Of a stretch of DNA of 18,082 bases, positions 7,689 to 15,182 are shown piece after piece (the stretch's first letter is position 1; each line of letters starts with the position of its first letter). Made by a program: the position numbers and the translations under genes. Under the pieces are notes generated by a model. That model searched no databases. It was not told the DNA's origin and saw nothing but the letters and a program-made list of their open reading frames with translations. The stretch is from an uncultured Megasphaera sp. (GTDB taxonomy: Bacteria; Bacillota; Negativicutes; Veillonellales; Megasphaeraceae): positions 1 to 18,082 of the forward strand of contig URLP01000022.1 of the NCBI GenBank assembly GCA_900548635.1, written 5' to 3'.

Positions 7689-8645
7689 CTAAAGCGTACG
7701 CCCTTTTTTTCTATAATTCGTAAGCATGTCGAAGATACCGGCCAAAAAGGCGGCATACGAAAAAACAGGCATGACAAAAAACATGATGAGGATCAGGGCC
7801 TGAAGGCCGTTCCCCATGCGGAAACGGCGGCTGAGGAGATAGAAGATGAAGGCAATCCCCTGAATGCAGATGAAGAAGAAGGCAATCTGATTGAGGTTCA
7901 TGCCGATGATATTGAGCCAGGAAATATCCCGTGTCACTCCCCAGTACTTCATGACCAAGGCCAATATATATAAGTATATCATACTACGGGGTATTTCCCA
8001 ATAACGGATAGGCAAAAATGCTTTGAGAGAAAAGCCCAGGCGGCGCAGGATGAGCTGCGAGACTTTGATGTTGATGTAGGCGATGATCGCTATCCCCAGG
8101 CAGAGGAACATGGGCAGCAGGGACGGCAGCATTTCCCGGACCTGGTTGAGCTGGGCCCGCGTTTCCGTCAGTTTGACGTCCGACATGCCCTGGGCCTGAT
8201 ACTGTTCCATCATGCTGTCCGAGAACTGGGCGAAGAAATCGTTCATCTGCGTGAAGATATTGACGTCCAGGACGACGTAAGACAATAAGGCGATGGCCGC
8301 AAAAACGGCAACCAGTGCCGCCGTGACCGTCCCCAAAAGGCGCACGGCCGACCATTCATAGCGAAAACCCGCACCTAAAGCAAGTCCGACGGCACCAAAA
8401 CTCAGGAATTGGACCAGCGCCGTCGCCGGATCGATGAAGAGTCCCATAAGGATACCGACAGTAACGCCCAGGAGTACGGTCTGGCGCAGGCCGTACTTCA
8501 TGTAAATAATGATCATGGGAATGGGCATGATGAAATAGCCAATAAACGAAAAAATCGGCACGTATGTACTAAGAAGCGCAAAGACCAACATAATGGCGGC
8601 AAAACAGCCCGCCGTCGTCAGCGGTGTGGCACGCCTCTGCTCCAT
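7689..8645 (-). CDS. yybS: YybS-like membrane protein (DUF2232)
   Basis: A 318-residue integral membrane protein with about eight hydrophobic segments, including TTAGCFAAIMLVFALLS near the N-terminus and closely spaced helices through residue 115. A polar stretch (about 125-165, with DFFAQFSDSMMEQ) precedes the C-terminal helices. It resembles the YybS/DUF2232 family encoded just upstream of gdpP in many Firmicutes, whose function is not settled; the fold has been compared to transporter substrate-binding subunits. I chose the ATG at 8645 because an AAAGGGGG ribosome site precedes it and the length fits the family. The open frame extends to 8828, but that part lies in the rnjA coding end and a terminator hairpin. 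The family assignment is from sequence style and context. Confidence 0.85.
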   Translation of the reverse strand: MEQRRATPLTTAGCFAAIMLVFALLSTYVPIFSFIGYFIMPIPMIIIYMKYGLRQTVLLGVTVGILMGLFIDPATALVQFLSFGAVGLALGAGFRYEWSAVRLLGTVTAALVAVFAAIALLSYVVLDVNIFTQMNDFFAQFSDSMMEQYQAQGMSDVKLTETRAQLNQVREMLPSLLPMFLCLGIAIIAYINIKVSQLILRRLGFSLKAFLPIRYWEIPRSMIYLYILALVMKYWGVTRDISWLNIIGMNLNQIAFFFICIQGIAFIFYLLSRRFRMGNGLQALILIMFFVMPVFSYAAFLAGIFDMLTNYRKKGRTL

Positions 8646-8665
8646 AGCGGTTCCCCCTTTCAGAG

Positions 8666-8709
8666 AAAAAGGACTGTCCATGTTGGCGAAAGCCTTGATG
8701 CGACAGTCC
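8666..8709 (-). terminator. Intrinsic terminator or attenuator between rnjA and yybS
   Basis: On the minus strand GGACTGTC (8702-8709) pairs with GACAGTCC (8671-8678), followed directly by TTTTT (8666-8670). The 23-nt loop contains a second small stem, GGC-TTTC-GCC. It begins 17 nt after the rnjA stop codon and ends about 20 nt before the yybS ATG, so incomplete termination is likely if the genes share a promoter. Confidence 0.75.
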
Positions 8710-8725
8710 CTCATTTGTTTACAAT

Positions 8726-10387
8726 TTATACTTCCATGATGATTGGCAGAATCATCGGGCGGCGCCGTGTCTTTTCGTAGAGATAGCGGCTCAGCGTATC
8801 GCGTACCTGGGACTTGATGACAGCCCATTCGCGAATATTGCCGGCTTCACAGCGTTCGAGGACGGCAGCGACGCGGTCATGCGCTTCGCGGATCAGTTCT
8901 TCCGAATCGCGGACATAGACGAAGCCGCGGGACACGATATCCGGACCGGCCAAGGGATGGCTCGTCCCTTTGGCCAGGGTCATGACGACGATGACGACGC
9001 CTTCCATAGCCAGCTGCTGACGGTCGCGGATGACGATGTTGCCGACGTCGCCGACGCCGAGGCCGTCGACGAAGACGCGGCCTGTGTTGACGTGACCCGT
9101 CTTGTGGCCGGAGCGGTTGGAGAATTCAAAGATCTGACCGTTGTCACCGATGAGGACGTGATCCTTGGGCACGCCCATCATGACGGCCAAATCGCCGTGG
9201 ATTTTGAGCATGCGGTATTCGCCATGAACAGGGATGAAATACTTCGGCTTGATCAGTTCCAGCATCAGTTTCAATTCTTCCTGGCTGGCGTGACCGGAAA
9301 CGTGGATTTTCTTATCCCGGCCGGCGATGACGTTGGCACCGAGACGCATCAAGTTGTCGATGGTGCGGCTGACACCCGTTTCATTGCCCGGAATCGGCGT
9401 GGCCGAAATGACGACCGTATCACCGGGCATGATGCTGACACTGCGGTGATTGTTGGAAGCCATGCGCGACAGCCCGGCCATCGGTTCGCCCTGGCTGCCC
9501 GTCGTCAGGATGAGGATCTGATCGTCGGGATAGCGGTTCAGTTCATCCGGTTCGATGAGGACGCCTTCCGGGACGTCGAGATAGCCGAGTTCGATGGCAA
9601 TCTGGACGTTGTTGACCATGCTGCGGCCGAGGACCGTGACTTTGCGCTTGAACTGCACTGCCGTATTGATAGCCTGTTGGATACGGGAAATATTCGAGGC
9701 GAATGTCGCCAGGATAATACGGCCTTTTGCAGCACGGAACGCTTTGCGGAAGGCATGGCCTACGGTCGTTTCCGATTCAGTATAGCCCGGCCGTTCGGCG
9801 TTCGTGCTGTCCGACATGAGGAGCAGGACGCCGCGGCGGCCCAATTCTGCAAACTTGTGGATGTCCATCTGTCTCCCGTCGACCGGCGTCAGGTCGACTT
9901 TGAAGTCGCCTGTGTGGACGATAGTGCCGACAGGCGTGCGGAAATAGAGGGCACTGGCATCGGGAATCGAATGATTCGTATGGATGAAGCCGACTTTCAT
10001 ACAGCCAATCTGGACTTCATCGCCGTGATGCACTTCGTGGAGTGTATAATTCGTAATGTGGTTTTCTTTCAGTTTCCCTTCGATGAGGCCGCATACGAGT
10101 TTCGTTGCGTATACGGGCACATTTACTTCATTGAGCAAGTAAGCCAGGCCGCCAATATGGTCTTCGTGACCGTGCGTGATGACGACGGCCCGTACTTTGT
10201 CCCGGTTTTCAATCAAGTAACTCATGTCCGGGATGACGAGGTCGATGCCGAACATGTCGTCATCCGGGAAGGCCAGGCCGGCGTCGATGACGATGATGTC
10301 ATTGCCGTATTGGATGACCGTCATATTCTTGCCGATTTCGCCTAAACCGCCTAAGGGAATTACCATGAGTTTTTCTTTTTTAGCCAA
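8726..10387 (-). CDS. rnj: Ribonuclease J
   Basis: RNase J is a zinc metallo-beta-lactamase/beta-CASP nuclease with 5'-3' exo- and endonuclease activity, central to mRNA decay and rRNA maturation in Firmicutes. The 553-residue protein is full length. Motif 2 is HGHEDH (72-77), then HTNHS (136-140), HTGDF (158-162), the beta-CASP segment with HVSGHASQEE (362-371) and PVHGE (386-390). The C-terminus has the conserved TRRRPMILPIIMEV ending. The reading frame begins with TTG at 10385-10387, 6 nt after a perfect AGGAGG; no ATG fits better. Upstream are a 115-nt leader and a candidate promoter. J1 versus J2 cannot be settled because the other paralogue is not visible; the sequence looks J1-like. 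Confidence 0.97.
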   Translation of the reverse strand: MAKKEKLMVIPLGGLGEIGKNMTVIQYGNDIIVIDAGLAFPDDDMFGIDLVIPDMSYLIENRDKVRAVVITHGHEDHIGGLAYLLNEVNVPVYATKLVCGLIEGKLKENHITNYTLHEVHHGDEVQIGCMKVGFIHTNHSIPDASALYFRTPVGTIVHTGDFKVDLTPVDGRQMDIHKFAELGRRGVLLLMSDSTNAERPGYTESETTVGHAFRKAFRAAKGRIILATFASNISRIQQAINTAVQFKRKVTVLGRSMVNNVQIAIELGYLDVPEGVLIEPDELNRYPDDQILILTTGSQGEPMAGLSRMASNNHRSVSIMPGDTVVISATPIPGNETGVSRTIDNLMRLGANVIAGRDKKIHVSGHASQEELKLMLELIKPKYFIPVHGEYRMLKIHGDLAVMMGVPKDHVLIGDNGQIFEFSNRSGHKTGHVNTGRVFVDGLGVGDVGNIVIRDRQQLAMEGVVIVVMTLAKGTSHPLAGPDIVSRGFVYVRDSEELIREAHDRVAAVLERCEAGNIREWAVIKSQVRDTLSRYLYEKTRRRPMILPIIMEV

Positions 10388-10508
10388 AATGTACCTCCTA
10401 AAATAAAATATAGTTGTATCCGTTCCAACCGAGCCAGCCGCAGCTGACTTCAGGTCTATCCTATATGAAGATATAACGAACAGTAATGGAATTTCTTCCT
10501 TCCTTCAT

Positions 10509-10537
10509 ATTTTCCGTTATTTCCGGGACTATGTCAA
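10509..10537 (-). promoter_or_regulatory. Candidate rnj promoter
   Basis: A perfect TTGACA (10532-10537, minus strand) lies 17 bp from GAAAAT (10509-10514), a 4/6 match to TATAAT. Transcripts would have a leader of roughly 110 nt before the TTG start. The leader is AT-rich near the gene and includes a GC-rich stretch (about 10420-10445) that might fold. Confidence 0.5.
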
Positions 10538-10550
10538 TAATTTAGGCACT

Positions 10551-10584
10551 TTTTTTGTGAAAACTCTTACGTTTTCACAAAAAA
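10551..10584. repeat. Perfect 14-bp inverted repeat
   Basis: TTTTTTGTGAAAAC (10551-10564) and GTTTTCACAAAAAA (10571-10584) are exact reverse complements around a 6-nt loop. It lies between the end of the secreted-protein gene and the rnj promoter. On both strands the 3' side of the stem ends in A residues and no U-tract follows, so it is not a canonical intrinsic terminator despite its position. It could be an mRNA 3'-end protection hairpin or a protein-binding site. Confidence 0.8.
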
Positions 10585-10593
10585 TTTACAAAT

Positions 10594-11448
10594 TTACTTG
10601 GCTGCTTTGATGACTTTTTCCGGTACGGACAGGACTGTCCCCTTGGGCAGGGCTGTGCAGTCGACAGTCAGGCTCAGTTCGCTCAGTTTGACGAAAGACT
10701 GGGCTGCCGCTTTATCTGTATCATTATTGCCGTATTCGTCGATCAGGGTCAGGGCCAGGCTGCGCAGCTGGTCCGTCAGGGGCAGGGAAATGCGGGTAAT
10801 GCGCTTCGAAGCCGGATCGATGGTGACGACGGTCTTTACATCGCCGCACTGCTGCAGTCCCTGGAGGAGTCGGGCTGCTACGCGGATCTGTTCATCCGTC
10901 ATGCCCTCTTTTTTCCAGGTCACCTTATCCGCCGGATGATAGATGCGGGATGCATCGAAGACAACGTTATAATCGTTGCCGCCGGCAGCAGTGACGGATT
11001 TGACGCCGGCCAGGACATTGTGATCCCAGGTCAGATAATCGGCGATGGGCGTGCTCTTCTTCAAGTCATAGCTCTTCTTCTGCCATGTCTTTTCCGTGCC
11101 GTCTGCATTGTAGTAAGCGTTGAGCTTCTTGCCGTCCTGTACGACATAGGCTTTATTTTCTGCCGTCTTCGGTGCTACGGTCTGGGCAAAGCCCGTCGTC
11201 TTGGTCTGAGACTGGACGACAAAAGGCCGTTCCTGTACGTCTGTCGTATTGACGATGGCTCCTTCGCCGACGAAAGGCATCTTCATGCCCAGCTGGATTG
11301 TATAGGAACCCTGGGGATGAGCCGCCATATTGCGGGCTGCTTCTTCATAGACGGCCTGCGGCGAAGCGGCCAGGGCCATGCCGCCGATAGAGGCTGCTGC
11401 CATGACGAGGCAGCACGTTTTTTTCAGGGAAAGTTTCAGTTTCATCAT
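10594..11448 (-). CDS. Secreted protein of unknown function
   Basis: I do not recognise this 284-residue protein with certainty. It begins with a clear signal peptide: a basic start (KLKLSLKK), a hydrophobic core and an ALA-A cleavage site near residues 27/28. There is no lipobox cysteine, so it should be released into the periplasm or exterior. The mature part has no membrane segment and alternates short beta-like stretches with Asp/Lys-rich turns, such as YVVQDGKKLNAYYNADGTEK (about 101-120). The style resembles LolA/DUF6612-like one-domain proteins, but that is a weak impression. No cysteine pairs, His clusters or catalytic motifs stand out. Its ATG overlaps the thiD stop by 4 bp (ATGA), so it is translated with thiD as the last gene of the arsR-sixA-thiD unit. 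There are two adjacent ATGs; I use the first. Confidence 0.8.
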   Translation of the reverse strand: MMKLKLSLKKTCCLVMAAASIGGMALAASPQAVYEEAARNMAAHPQGSYTIQLGMKMPFVGEGAIVNTTDVQERPFVVQSQTKTTGFAQTVAPKTAENKAYVVQDGKKLNAYYNADGTEKTWQKKSYDLKKSTPIADYLTWDHNVLAGVKSVTAAGGNDYNVVFDASRIYHPADKVTWKKEGMTDEQIRVAARLLQGLQQCGDVKTVVTIDPASKRITRISLPLTDQLRSLALTLIDEYGNNDTDKAAAQSFVKLSELSLTVDCTALPKGTVLSVPEKVIKAAK

Positions 11449-12248
11449 TGCATGCCTGCTTTCTTATATAATTCGTAAAAATGATTAATCGGGCCGTGAC
11501 CTTTGCCGATCGATTCGGCATGGGCAATGCCTTCGAAGACGTATTCCTTTGCTTTGCCTACGGCTTCGGGCAGGCTCAGGCCGTTGGCCAAATTGGAAGC
11601 AATGGCACTGGACAGGGAGCAGCCCGTACCGTGGGTACTCGTGCTTTCCAGTCGTTTTCCTTTATAATAATGGAATTCACGGCCGTCGAAGAGGATATCC
11701 GTCGCATCGGCAATGCGGTGGCCGCCTTTGACGAGGACTGCTTTAGCCCCCATGGCGGCGATTTTCCGGGCCGCTGCTTCCATATCCTGCAGGCTTTCGA
11801 TGGTATCACCCGTCAGTACTTCAGCTTCCGGCAGGTTCGGTGTCAGGACGTCGGCCAGGGGCAGGAGGACTTCTTTCAGGGTCTGTTCCGCTTCCGGTAC
11901 GAGGAGGCGATGGCCGCTGGTAGCGACCATGACCGGATCGATGACCGTAAAGGGCGGCTTGTACTGTTTCAGCTTTTCCGCAATGACGCGGATTGTTTCA
12001 GGGACGCTGACCATGCCGATTTTGACAGCATCGACGTCGATATCTTCAAAGACTGCATCGATTTGCGAAGCGATGAGCTCCGGCGTCACATCCATATAGC
12101 CGCGCACGCCCTGAGTATTCTGGGAAACGACAGCCGTAATGACGTTCAGGGCAAAACAGCCGTGGGCGCAAAAAGTCTTGCAGTCCGCGGCAGCACCGGC
12201 GCCGCCGGAAGGATCCGTCCCGGCAATGGATAACACATGTTTCATCAT
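11445..12248 (-). CDS. thiD: Hydroxymethylpyrimidine/phosphomethylpyrimidine kinase ThiD
   Basis: ThiD phosphorylates HMP and then HMP-phosphate to HMP-PP, the pyrimidine half of thiamine; some homologues act instead on pyridoxal. The 267-residue ribokinase-fold protein has GTDPSGGAG (10-18), DPVMVATSG (104-112), the VLVKGGH strand (171-177), the anion-hole motif STHGTGCSLSSA (204-215, Cys210) and HGPINHFYEL near the end. The length matches E. coli ThiD (266). I start at the ATG at 12248, 8 nt from GGAGG. The frame continues to a TTG at 12263, but that codon overlaps the ribosome site. No TPP riboswitch or other thi gene is nearby. It lies 26 bp after the SixA-like gene, and its stop overlaps the next start, so this is thiamine salvage embedded in a metal-regulated-looking unit. 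Confidence 0.93.
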   Translation of the reverse strand: MMKHVLSIAGTDPSGGAGAAADCKTFCAHGCFALNVITAVVSQNTQGVRGYMDVTPELIASQIDAVFEDIDVDAVKIGMVSVPETIRVIAEKLKQYKPPFTVIDPVMVATSGHRLLVPEAEQTLKEVLLPLADVLTPNLPEAEVLTGDTIESLQDMEAAARKIAAMGAKAVLVKGGHRIADATDILFDGREFHYYKGKRLESTSTHGTGCSLSSAIASNLANGLSLPEAVGKAKEYVFEGIAHAESIGKGHGPINHFYELYKKAGMQ

Positions 12249-12274
12249 GAGTAAAACCTCCAACTATTGATAGA

Positions 12275-12772
12275 TTAGTCTTTAAAAGAAGGTCCCAGGA
12301 ATTTCAGGGCCTTCGGATGAGCATAGAAAAGAAGCGACGCCGAACCGATGCGGCCGCCGTGGGGATCGAAATCGAAGAGGGCCATGCTGCCCGTCTTGAA
12401 ATCAACAGGGGTCCCCGTCCAGGCCTGGGCCCAGCGGTCGAGAAAGGGCGAATGGCCGATAATGCAGACGACATCCGTTTTTTCGCGGCTCAGGATGTCA
12501 TCGTAGACCGTGACCAAATCGCCGGAAGCAATGGCCTTATGGGTGTGAAAGGCCGCAATGGGCAGACGTTTTTCCAGGTATGACGCAGTCTGACAGGTCC
12601 GCACATAGGGGCTGACCCAGAGGGCCGTCTTGCCGTCGGGCCACCATGAGGCCGCCCATTTGGCCATCGATGATGCCTGACTGCAGCCCTTTTCCGTCAG
12701 TTCGCGCAGTTTATCGGGCTGGTTGAGATCAAAAGGCTGTGCTTTACCGTGACGCATTAAGCAAACATACAT
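12275..12772 (-). CDS. sixA: SixA-like phosphohistidine phosphatase
   Basis: This is a 165-residue member of the histidine phosphatase superfamily (branch 1), close in size to SixA, which removes phosphate from histidines of phosphotransfer proteins. The catalytic MRHGKA motif is at residues 6-11 (R7, H8), the second arginine is R58 in SPYVRTCQTA, and the second histidine is H107 in IIGHSPF. The N-terminal RHG starting almost at residue 1, and the short length with few insertions, fit SixA better than phosphoglycerate mutases. A perfect AAGGAGG sits 8 nt before the ATG. It starts 27 bp after the arsR stop and ends 26 bp before thiD, so all are probably one transcript. The physiological substrate is unknown; a PTS or phosphorelay partner is not encoded here. 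Confidence 0.85.
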   Translation of the reverse strand: MYVCLMRHGKAQPFDLNQPDKLRELTEKGCSQASSMAKWAASWWPDGKTALWVSPYVRTCQTASYLEKRLPIAAFHTHKAIASGDLVTVYDDILSREKTDVVCIIGHSPFLDRWAQAWTGTPVDFKTGSMALFDFDPHGGRIGSASLLFYAHPKALKFLGPSFKD

Positions 12773-12799
12773 ATTGAAGCCCTCCTTTTTATGTGCTGC

Positions 12800-13102
12800 C
12801 TATTCGGCGACGTGTTCCAGGCCTACATCGAGCAGGGTGAAGACATGAGCATCGGCCAGGGAATAATAGACGGTCTTGCCGTCGCGGCGGAACTGGACGA
12901 GCCGGGCATCGCGCAGGATGCGCAGCTGGTGGGAAACCGCAGACTGGCCCATGCCGAGATCTTCCGCAATGTCCCGGACGCAGACCTCCCCTTTCATCAG
13001 GAGGCGCAGGATACGCAGCCGTGTCGGATCGCCCAGGACCTTAAAGACATCTGCCAAAGGCTGGATATATTCTTTTGAAAGTGCCAGTGCTTGTGGTTTC
13101 AA
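12800..13102 (-). CDS. ArsR/SmtB-family metal-sensing repressor (zinc type)
   Basis: This is a 100-residue winged-helix repressor. The recognition region is DIAEDLGMGQSAVSHQLRIL (44-63), followed by the wing FRRDGKTVYYSL (71-82). The last helix carries D84, H86, H97 and E100, the same spacing and residues as the alpha-5 zinc sites of SmtB (D, H, H, E) and CzrA. The alpha-3 ELCVCD-type cysteine pair is absent: only C41 is present in GEVCVRD. The sequence therefore points to Zn/Co sensing rather than As/Cd. Translation starts at TTG (13100-13102) 8 nt from AGGGG; no ATG is available. It heads a unit with sixA, thiD and the secreted protein and lies about 100 bp after zur. Such proteins usually repress their own operon and release DNA when zinc is abundant; its targets here are inferred. 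Confidence 0.92.
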   Translation of the reverse strand: MKPQALALSKEYIQPLADVFKVLGDPTRLRILRLLMKGEVCVRDIAEDLGMGQSAVSHQLRILRDARLVQFRRDGKTVYYSLADAHVFTLLDVGLEHVAE

Positions 13103-13150
13103 TGCTATCGCCCCTACTTGCTTTGTAATCGCTGTCTATCTAATCGTTTT

Positions 13151-13180
13151 ATTATAGCATATGTCAGGGTCCTTCGCCAA
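13151..13180 (-). promoter_or_regulatory. Promoter of the arsR-sixA-thiD unit
   Basis: On the minus strand TATAAT (13151-13156, perfect) is preceded at 18 bp by TTGGCG (13175-13180). It lies within the 101-bp gap between zur and arsR, giving a leader of about 45 nt. No strong 12-2-12 dyad typical of ArsR operators is visible, so the operator remains unassigned. Confidence 0.7.
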
Positions 13181-13204
13181 CTATGGTGCCAATCGGGCCG
13201 CTGT

Positions 13205-13633
13205 TTACGGCTTTTTCCTGCGGCATTCCGGGCAGTAGCCGTAGAGTTCCAGGTTGTGGCCGACGATTTCAAAGTCTGTCTTGGCAGCTACTTCTTTTTC
13301 ATAATCGCTGAGCGGACAGTGCGCCAGGTCCACGACTTTATGGCAGCGTAAACAGATGAGGCGGTGTGTATGGCCGGTACGGCGCAGGGAAAAGCCGTAT
13401 TTCCCTTCATCGGGGAGAAAAATCTTTTCCGTCAGTTTACGTTCTGTAAACATCTCCAAAATACGGTAGACCGTAGAAAAGTTCACTTTGCAGCCCCGTT
13501 CCTGCAGCGTCTGGTAAACGGCATCAACCGTGATGACGCTCGCTTCAGCACTGAGGATCGCCAGGACGCCGTTGCGGGCTTTCGTACTCTTCAGGCCATG
13601 GGTCCGCAAACAGTCTTTATAGTCTTCGCTCAT
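13205..13633 (-). CDS. zur: Fur-family regulator, probably the zinc regulator Zur
   Basis: This is a 142-residue Fur-family repressor. The N-terminal winged helix is at about 1-80 (VDAVYQTLQERG...FSTVYRILEMF) and the dimerisation domain follows. Structural zinc ligands are both CXXC pairs: C94/C97 and C134/C137. Regulatory-site histidines H88 and H90 (GHTHRLIC) and H126 (GHNLELYG) are in place. Zur is favoured over Fur or PerR because the gene is the third member of the znuC-znuB-zur operon and overlaps znuB by 4 bp (ATGA). Zur represses zinc uptake when zinc is replete, and its place in the operon implies autoregulation through the znuC promoter. Sequence alone does not prove metal specificity. 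Confidence 0.88.
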   Translation of the reverse strand: MSEDYKDCLRTHGLKSTKARNGVLAILSAEASVITVDAVYQTLQERGCKVNFSTVYRILEMFTERKLTEKIFLPDEGKYGFSLRRTGHTHRLICLRCHKVVDLAHCPLSDYEKEVAAKTDFEIVGHNLELYGYCPECRRKKP

Positions 13634-14448
13634 GGACGGCGCCTCTTTTCCTGCAGCGAAAAAGCGAATTCTTTATAAGCAATGACCAGAAGCAGCATGG
13701 CTACCGACGTCAGGGCCGTGACGCCGCCCGGAGCGGCATCGATATAATAGGAAATAAGGAGCCCCGAAAGGATATCGACGAAGCTGAAGACGACGGAGTA
13801 AATCAGGGTCTGCCGGAAACCATGGCGCAGCTGCAGGGCCGTGGCTACGGGCAGAGCGATGAGGGAGCTGATGACCAGGATACCGACGATGCGGATAGAA
13901 ACGGAAATCGTCGCCGCTACGAGGACGGCGAAGATGTAGTTGATGAGCTTCGCCCGGACGCCGGCAATCTGTGCGCCGTCTTCATCAAAGGTCAGCATGA
14001 CCAGCTGCGGGTAGAGCTTGACGATGACGGCAATGGAAATCACGCTCAGGGCCACGACAGAGTAGACGTCGCCCCGGGAGACTGTGAGGATGCTGCCGAA
14101 GAGGAACGATTCGACGTTCGTATGGACCAGGCCGGCACTGATGATGGTAATCGCAATACCTACGGAAAGGGAAAGGATGATGACCAGGATCAATTCCGCA
14201 TAGCGGCGAAAACGGCGCCGCAGGACTTCGATAAGGACACCGAAGAAACTCGTCAGGGCAAAGGCACTGAGGACGGGGTTCCAGTCGAAGAGGAGACCGA
14301 CGGCCACACCGGCCAGAGAGGCATGGGACAGGGCATCGCCGATCATGGAATAGCGCCGCAGGACCAGGAAAATGCCGATGAGCGGGCAGACAATGGAAAT
14401 GAGCAGGGCCACGATAAAGGCATTCTGCATAAAAGCATATTCAAACAT
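13630..14448 (-). CDS. znuB: Zinc ABC transporter permease ZnuB
   Basis: This is the membrane subunit of a cluster A-I metal ABC importer. The 272-residue protein has about eight hydrophobic segments, starting FMQNAFIVALLISIVCPLIG, and the family-typical LRRYSMIGDALSHASLAGVA segment (30-49). That segment carries the conserved GDALSHA/S motif of ABC-3 permeases. The C-terminus is short and basic (EKRRRP). Its ATG shares a base with the znuC stop and its stop overlaps the zur start, so the three genes are translationally coupled. Zinc rather than manganese is inferred from zur, the ZnuA type and the nearby SmtB-like sensor. Confidence 0.93.
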   Translation of the reverse strand: MFEYAFMQNAFIVALLISIVCPLIGIFLVLRRYSMIGDALSHASLAGVAVGLLFDWNPVLSAFALTSFFGVLIEVLRRRFRRYAELILVIILSLSVGIAITIISAGLVHTNVESFLFGSILTVSRGDVYSVVALSVISIAVIVKLYPQLVMLTFDEDGAQIAGVRAKLINYIFAVLVAATISVSIRIVGILVISSLIALPVATALQLRHGFRQTLIYSVVFSFVDILSGLLISYYIDAAPGGVTALTSVAMLLLVIAYKEFAFSLQEKRRRP

Positions 14449-15116
14449 CAGTGATTCCCTCCCACTGTCGCCGCTACGTATTCATCGAGATAGGCCTTCG
14501 GCGAGCAGAAATGGCCTCGCCCGCCGATGACGTGGAACATCTTCGTCGAATTGCGGACAGCAAATTTCAAATTATGTTCTACCGTAATAACGGTGACCCC
14601 TTTATTTTCATTTAAATCTTTAATAAAGGGATAGAGCTCTTCCTGACTGCGGACATCGATGCCCGTCGACGGTTCATCGAAGATGAGCAGGTCCGGATGG
14701 CCCATCAGGGCCCGGGCAATGAGCACTTTCTGGCACTGGCCGCCGGAAAGATTGCCGATGAGCTGGTCTTTCAGGGACCAGACATTCATCTGCTCCAGGC
14801 AGATCCGGATGATGCCCTTGTCTTTTAGGTGCAGGACCTGGCGGTAGCAGTTGAGGACTTCCCAGACCGTAATCGGGAACTGGCTGTTCAAGGTCTCAAA
14901 GCGCTGCGGCACATAGGCCCGATGGTGATAGGTATTGGAAATCGAGCCCCGGCTCGGCGTCAATAAACCGAGGATGAGCTTGATGAGCGTGCTCTTGCCG
15001 CTGCCGTTTTCGCCGACGACGGAGATATAGTCGCCGTCGCGGATGGTCATGTTGACATCTTCCAAAAGATACTGACCGTGTTCATAGGCAAAGTAAACGT
15101 GCTGTAAATCAATCAT
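14448..15116 (-). CDS. znuC: Zinc ABC transporter ATP-binding protein ZnuC
   Basis: This 222-residue ABC ATPase powers zinc import with ZnuB. Walker A is GENGSGKST (35-43), the Q-loop lies in YVPQRF (68-73), the signature is LSGGQ (123-127), Walker B is LLIFDEPSTG (143-152), and the switch histidine is H181 in VEHN. The short C-terminus has no His-rich tail. It starts at the ATG at 15116, 8 nt after AGGAGG, and is the first gene of the znuC-znuB-zur operon driven by the promoter at 15154-15182. All catalytic motifs are intact. Confidence 0.94.
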   Translation of the reverse strand: MIDLQHVYFAYEHGQYLLEDVNMTIRDGDYISVVGENGSGKSTLIKLILGLLTPSRGSISNTYHHRAYVPQRFETLNSQFPITVWEVLNCYRQVLHLKDKGIIRICLEQMNVWSLKDQLIGNLSGGQCQKVLIARALMGHPDLLIFDEPSTGIDVRSQEELYPFIKDLNENKGVTVITVEHNLKFAVRNSTKMFHVIGGRGHFCSPKAYLDEYVAATVGGNH

Positions 15117-15153
15117 AAATGGCGCCTCCTCATAGTAGAATTATCGAGTTTCT

Positions 15154-15182
15154 ATTATAAGCTTGCAAAAACGAAAATGCAA
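15154..15182 (-). promoter_or_regulatory. Promoter of the znuC-znuB-zur operon
   Basis: Minus-strand TATAAT (15154-15159, perfect) and TTGCAT (15177-15182) are 17 bp apart. The -35 coincides with one of the TTGCA half-sites described separately, so a bound repressor would block polymerase. Confidence 0.85.

Noticed and set aside
8646..8828. N-terminal extension of yybS to 8828
   Set aside because: It runs through the rnj coding end and the terminator hairpin. The ATG at 8645 has a proper ribosome site and gives the family length.
8879..10345. 488-codon open frame on the plus strand opposite rnj
   Set aside because: Asp/Val/Phe-rich antisense translation of a conserved gene; no domains or start signals.
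10551..10584. Inverted repeat as an intrinsic terminator of the secreted-protein gene
   Set aside because: No U-tract follows the stem on either strand; reported as a repeat instead.
12249..12263. TTG at 12263 as the thiD start
   Set aside because: The codon overlaps the GGAGG ribosome site; the ATG at 12248 has the right spacing.
12249..12799. TPP riboswitch before thiD
   Set aside because: The gaps of 26-27 bp around sixA are far too short, and no thi-box-like sequence is seen.
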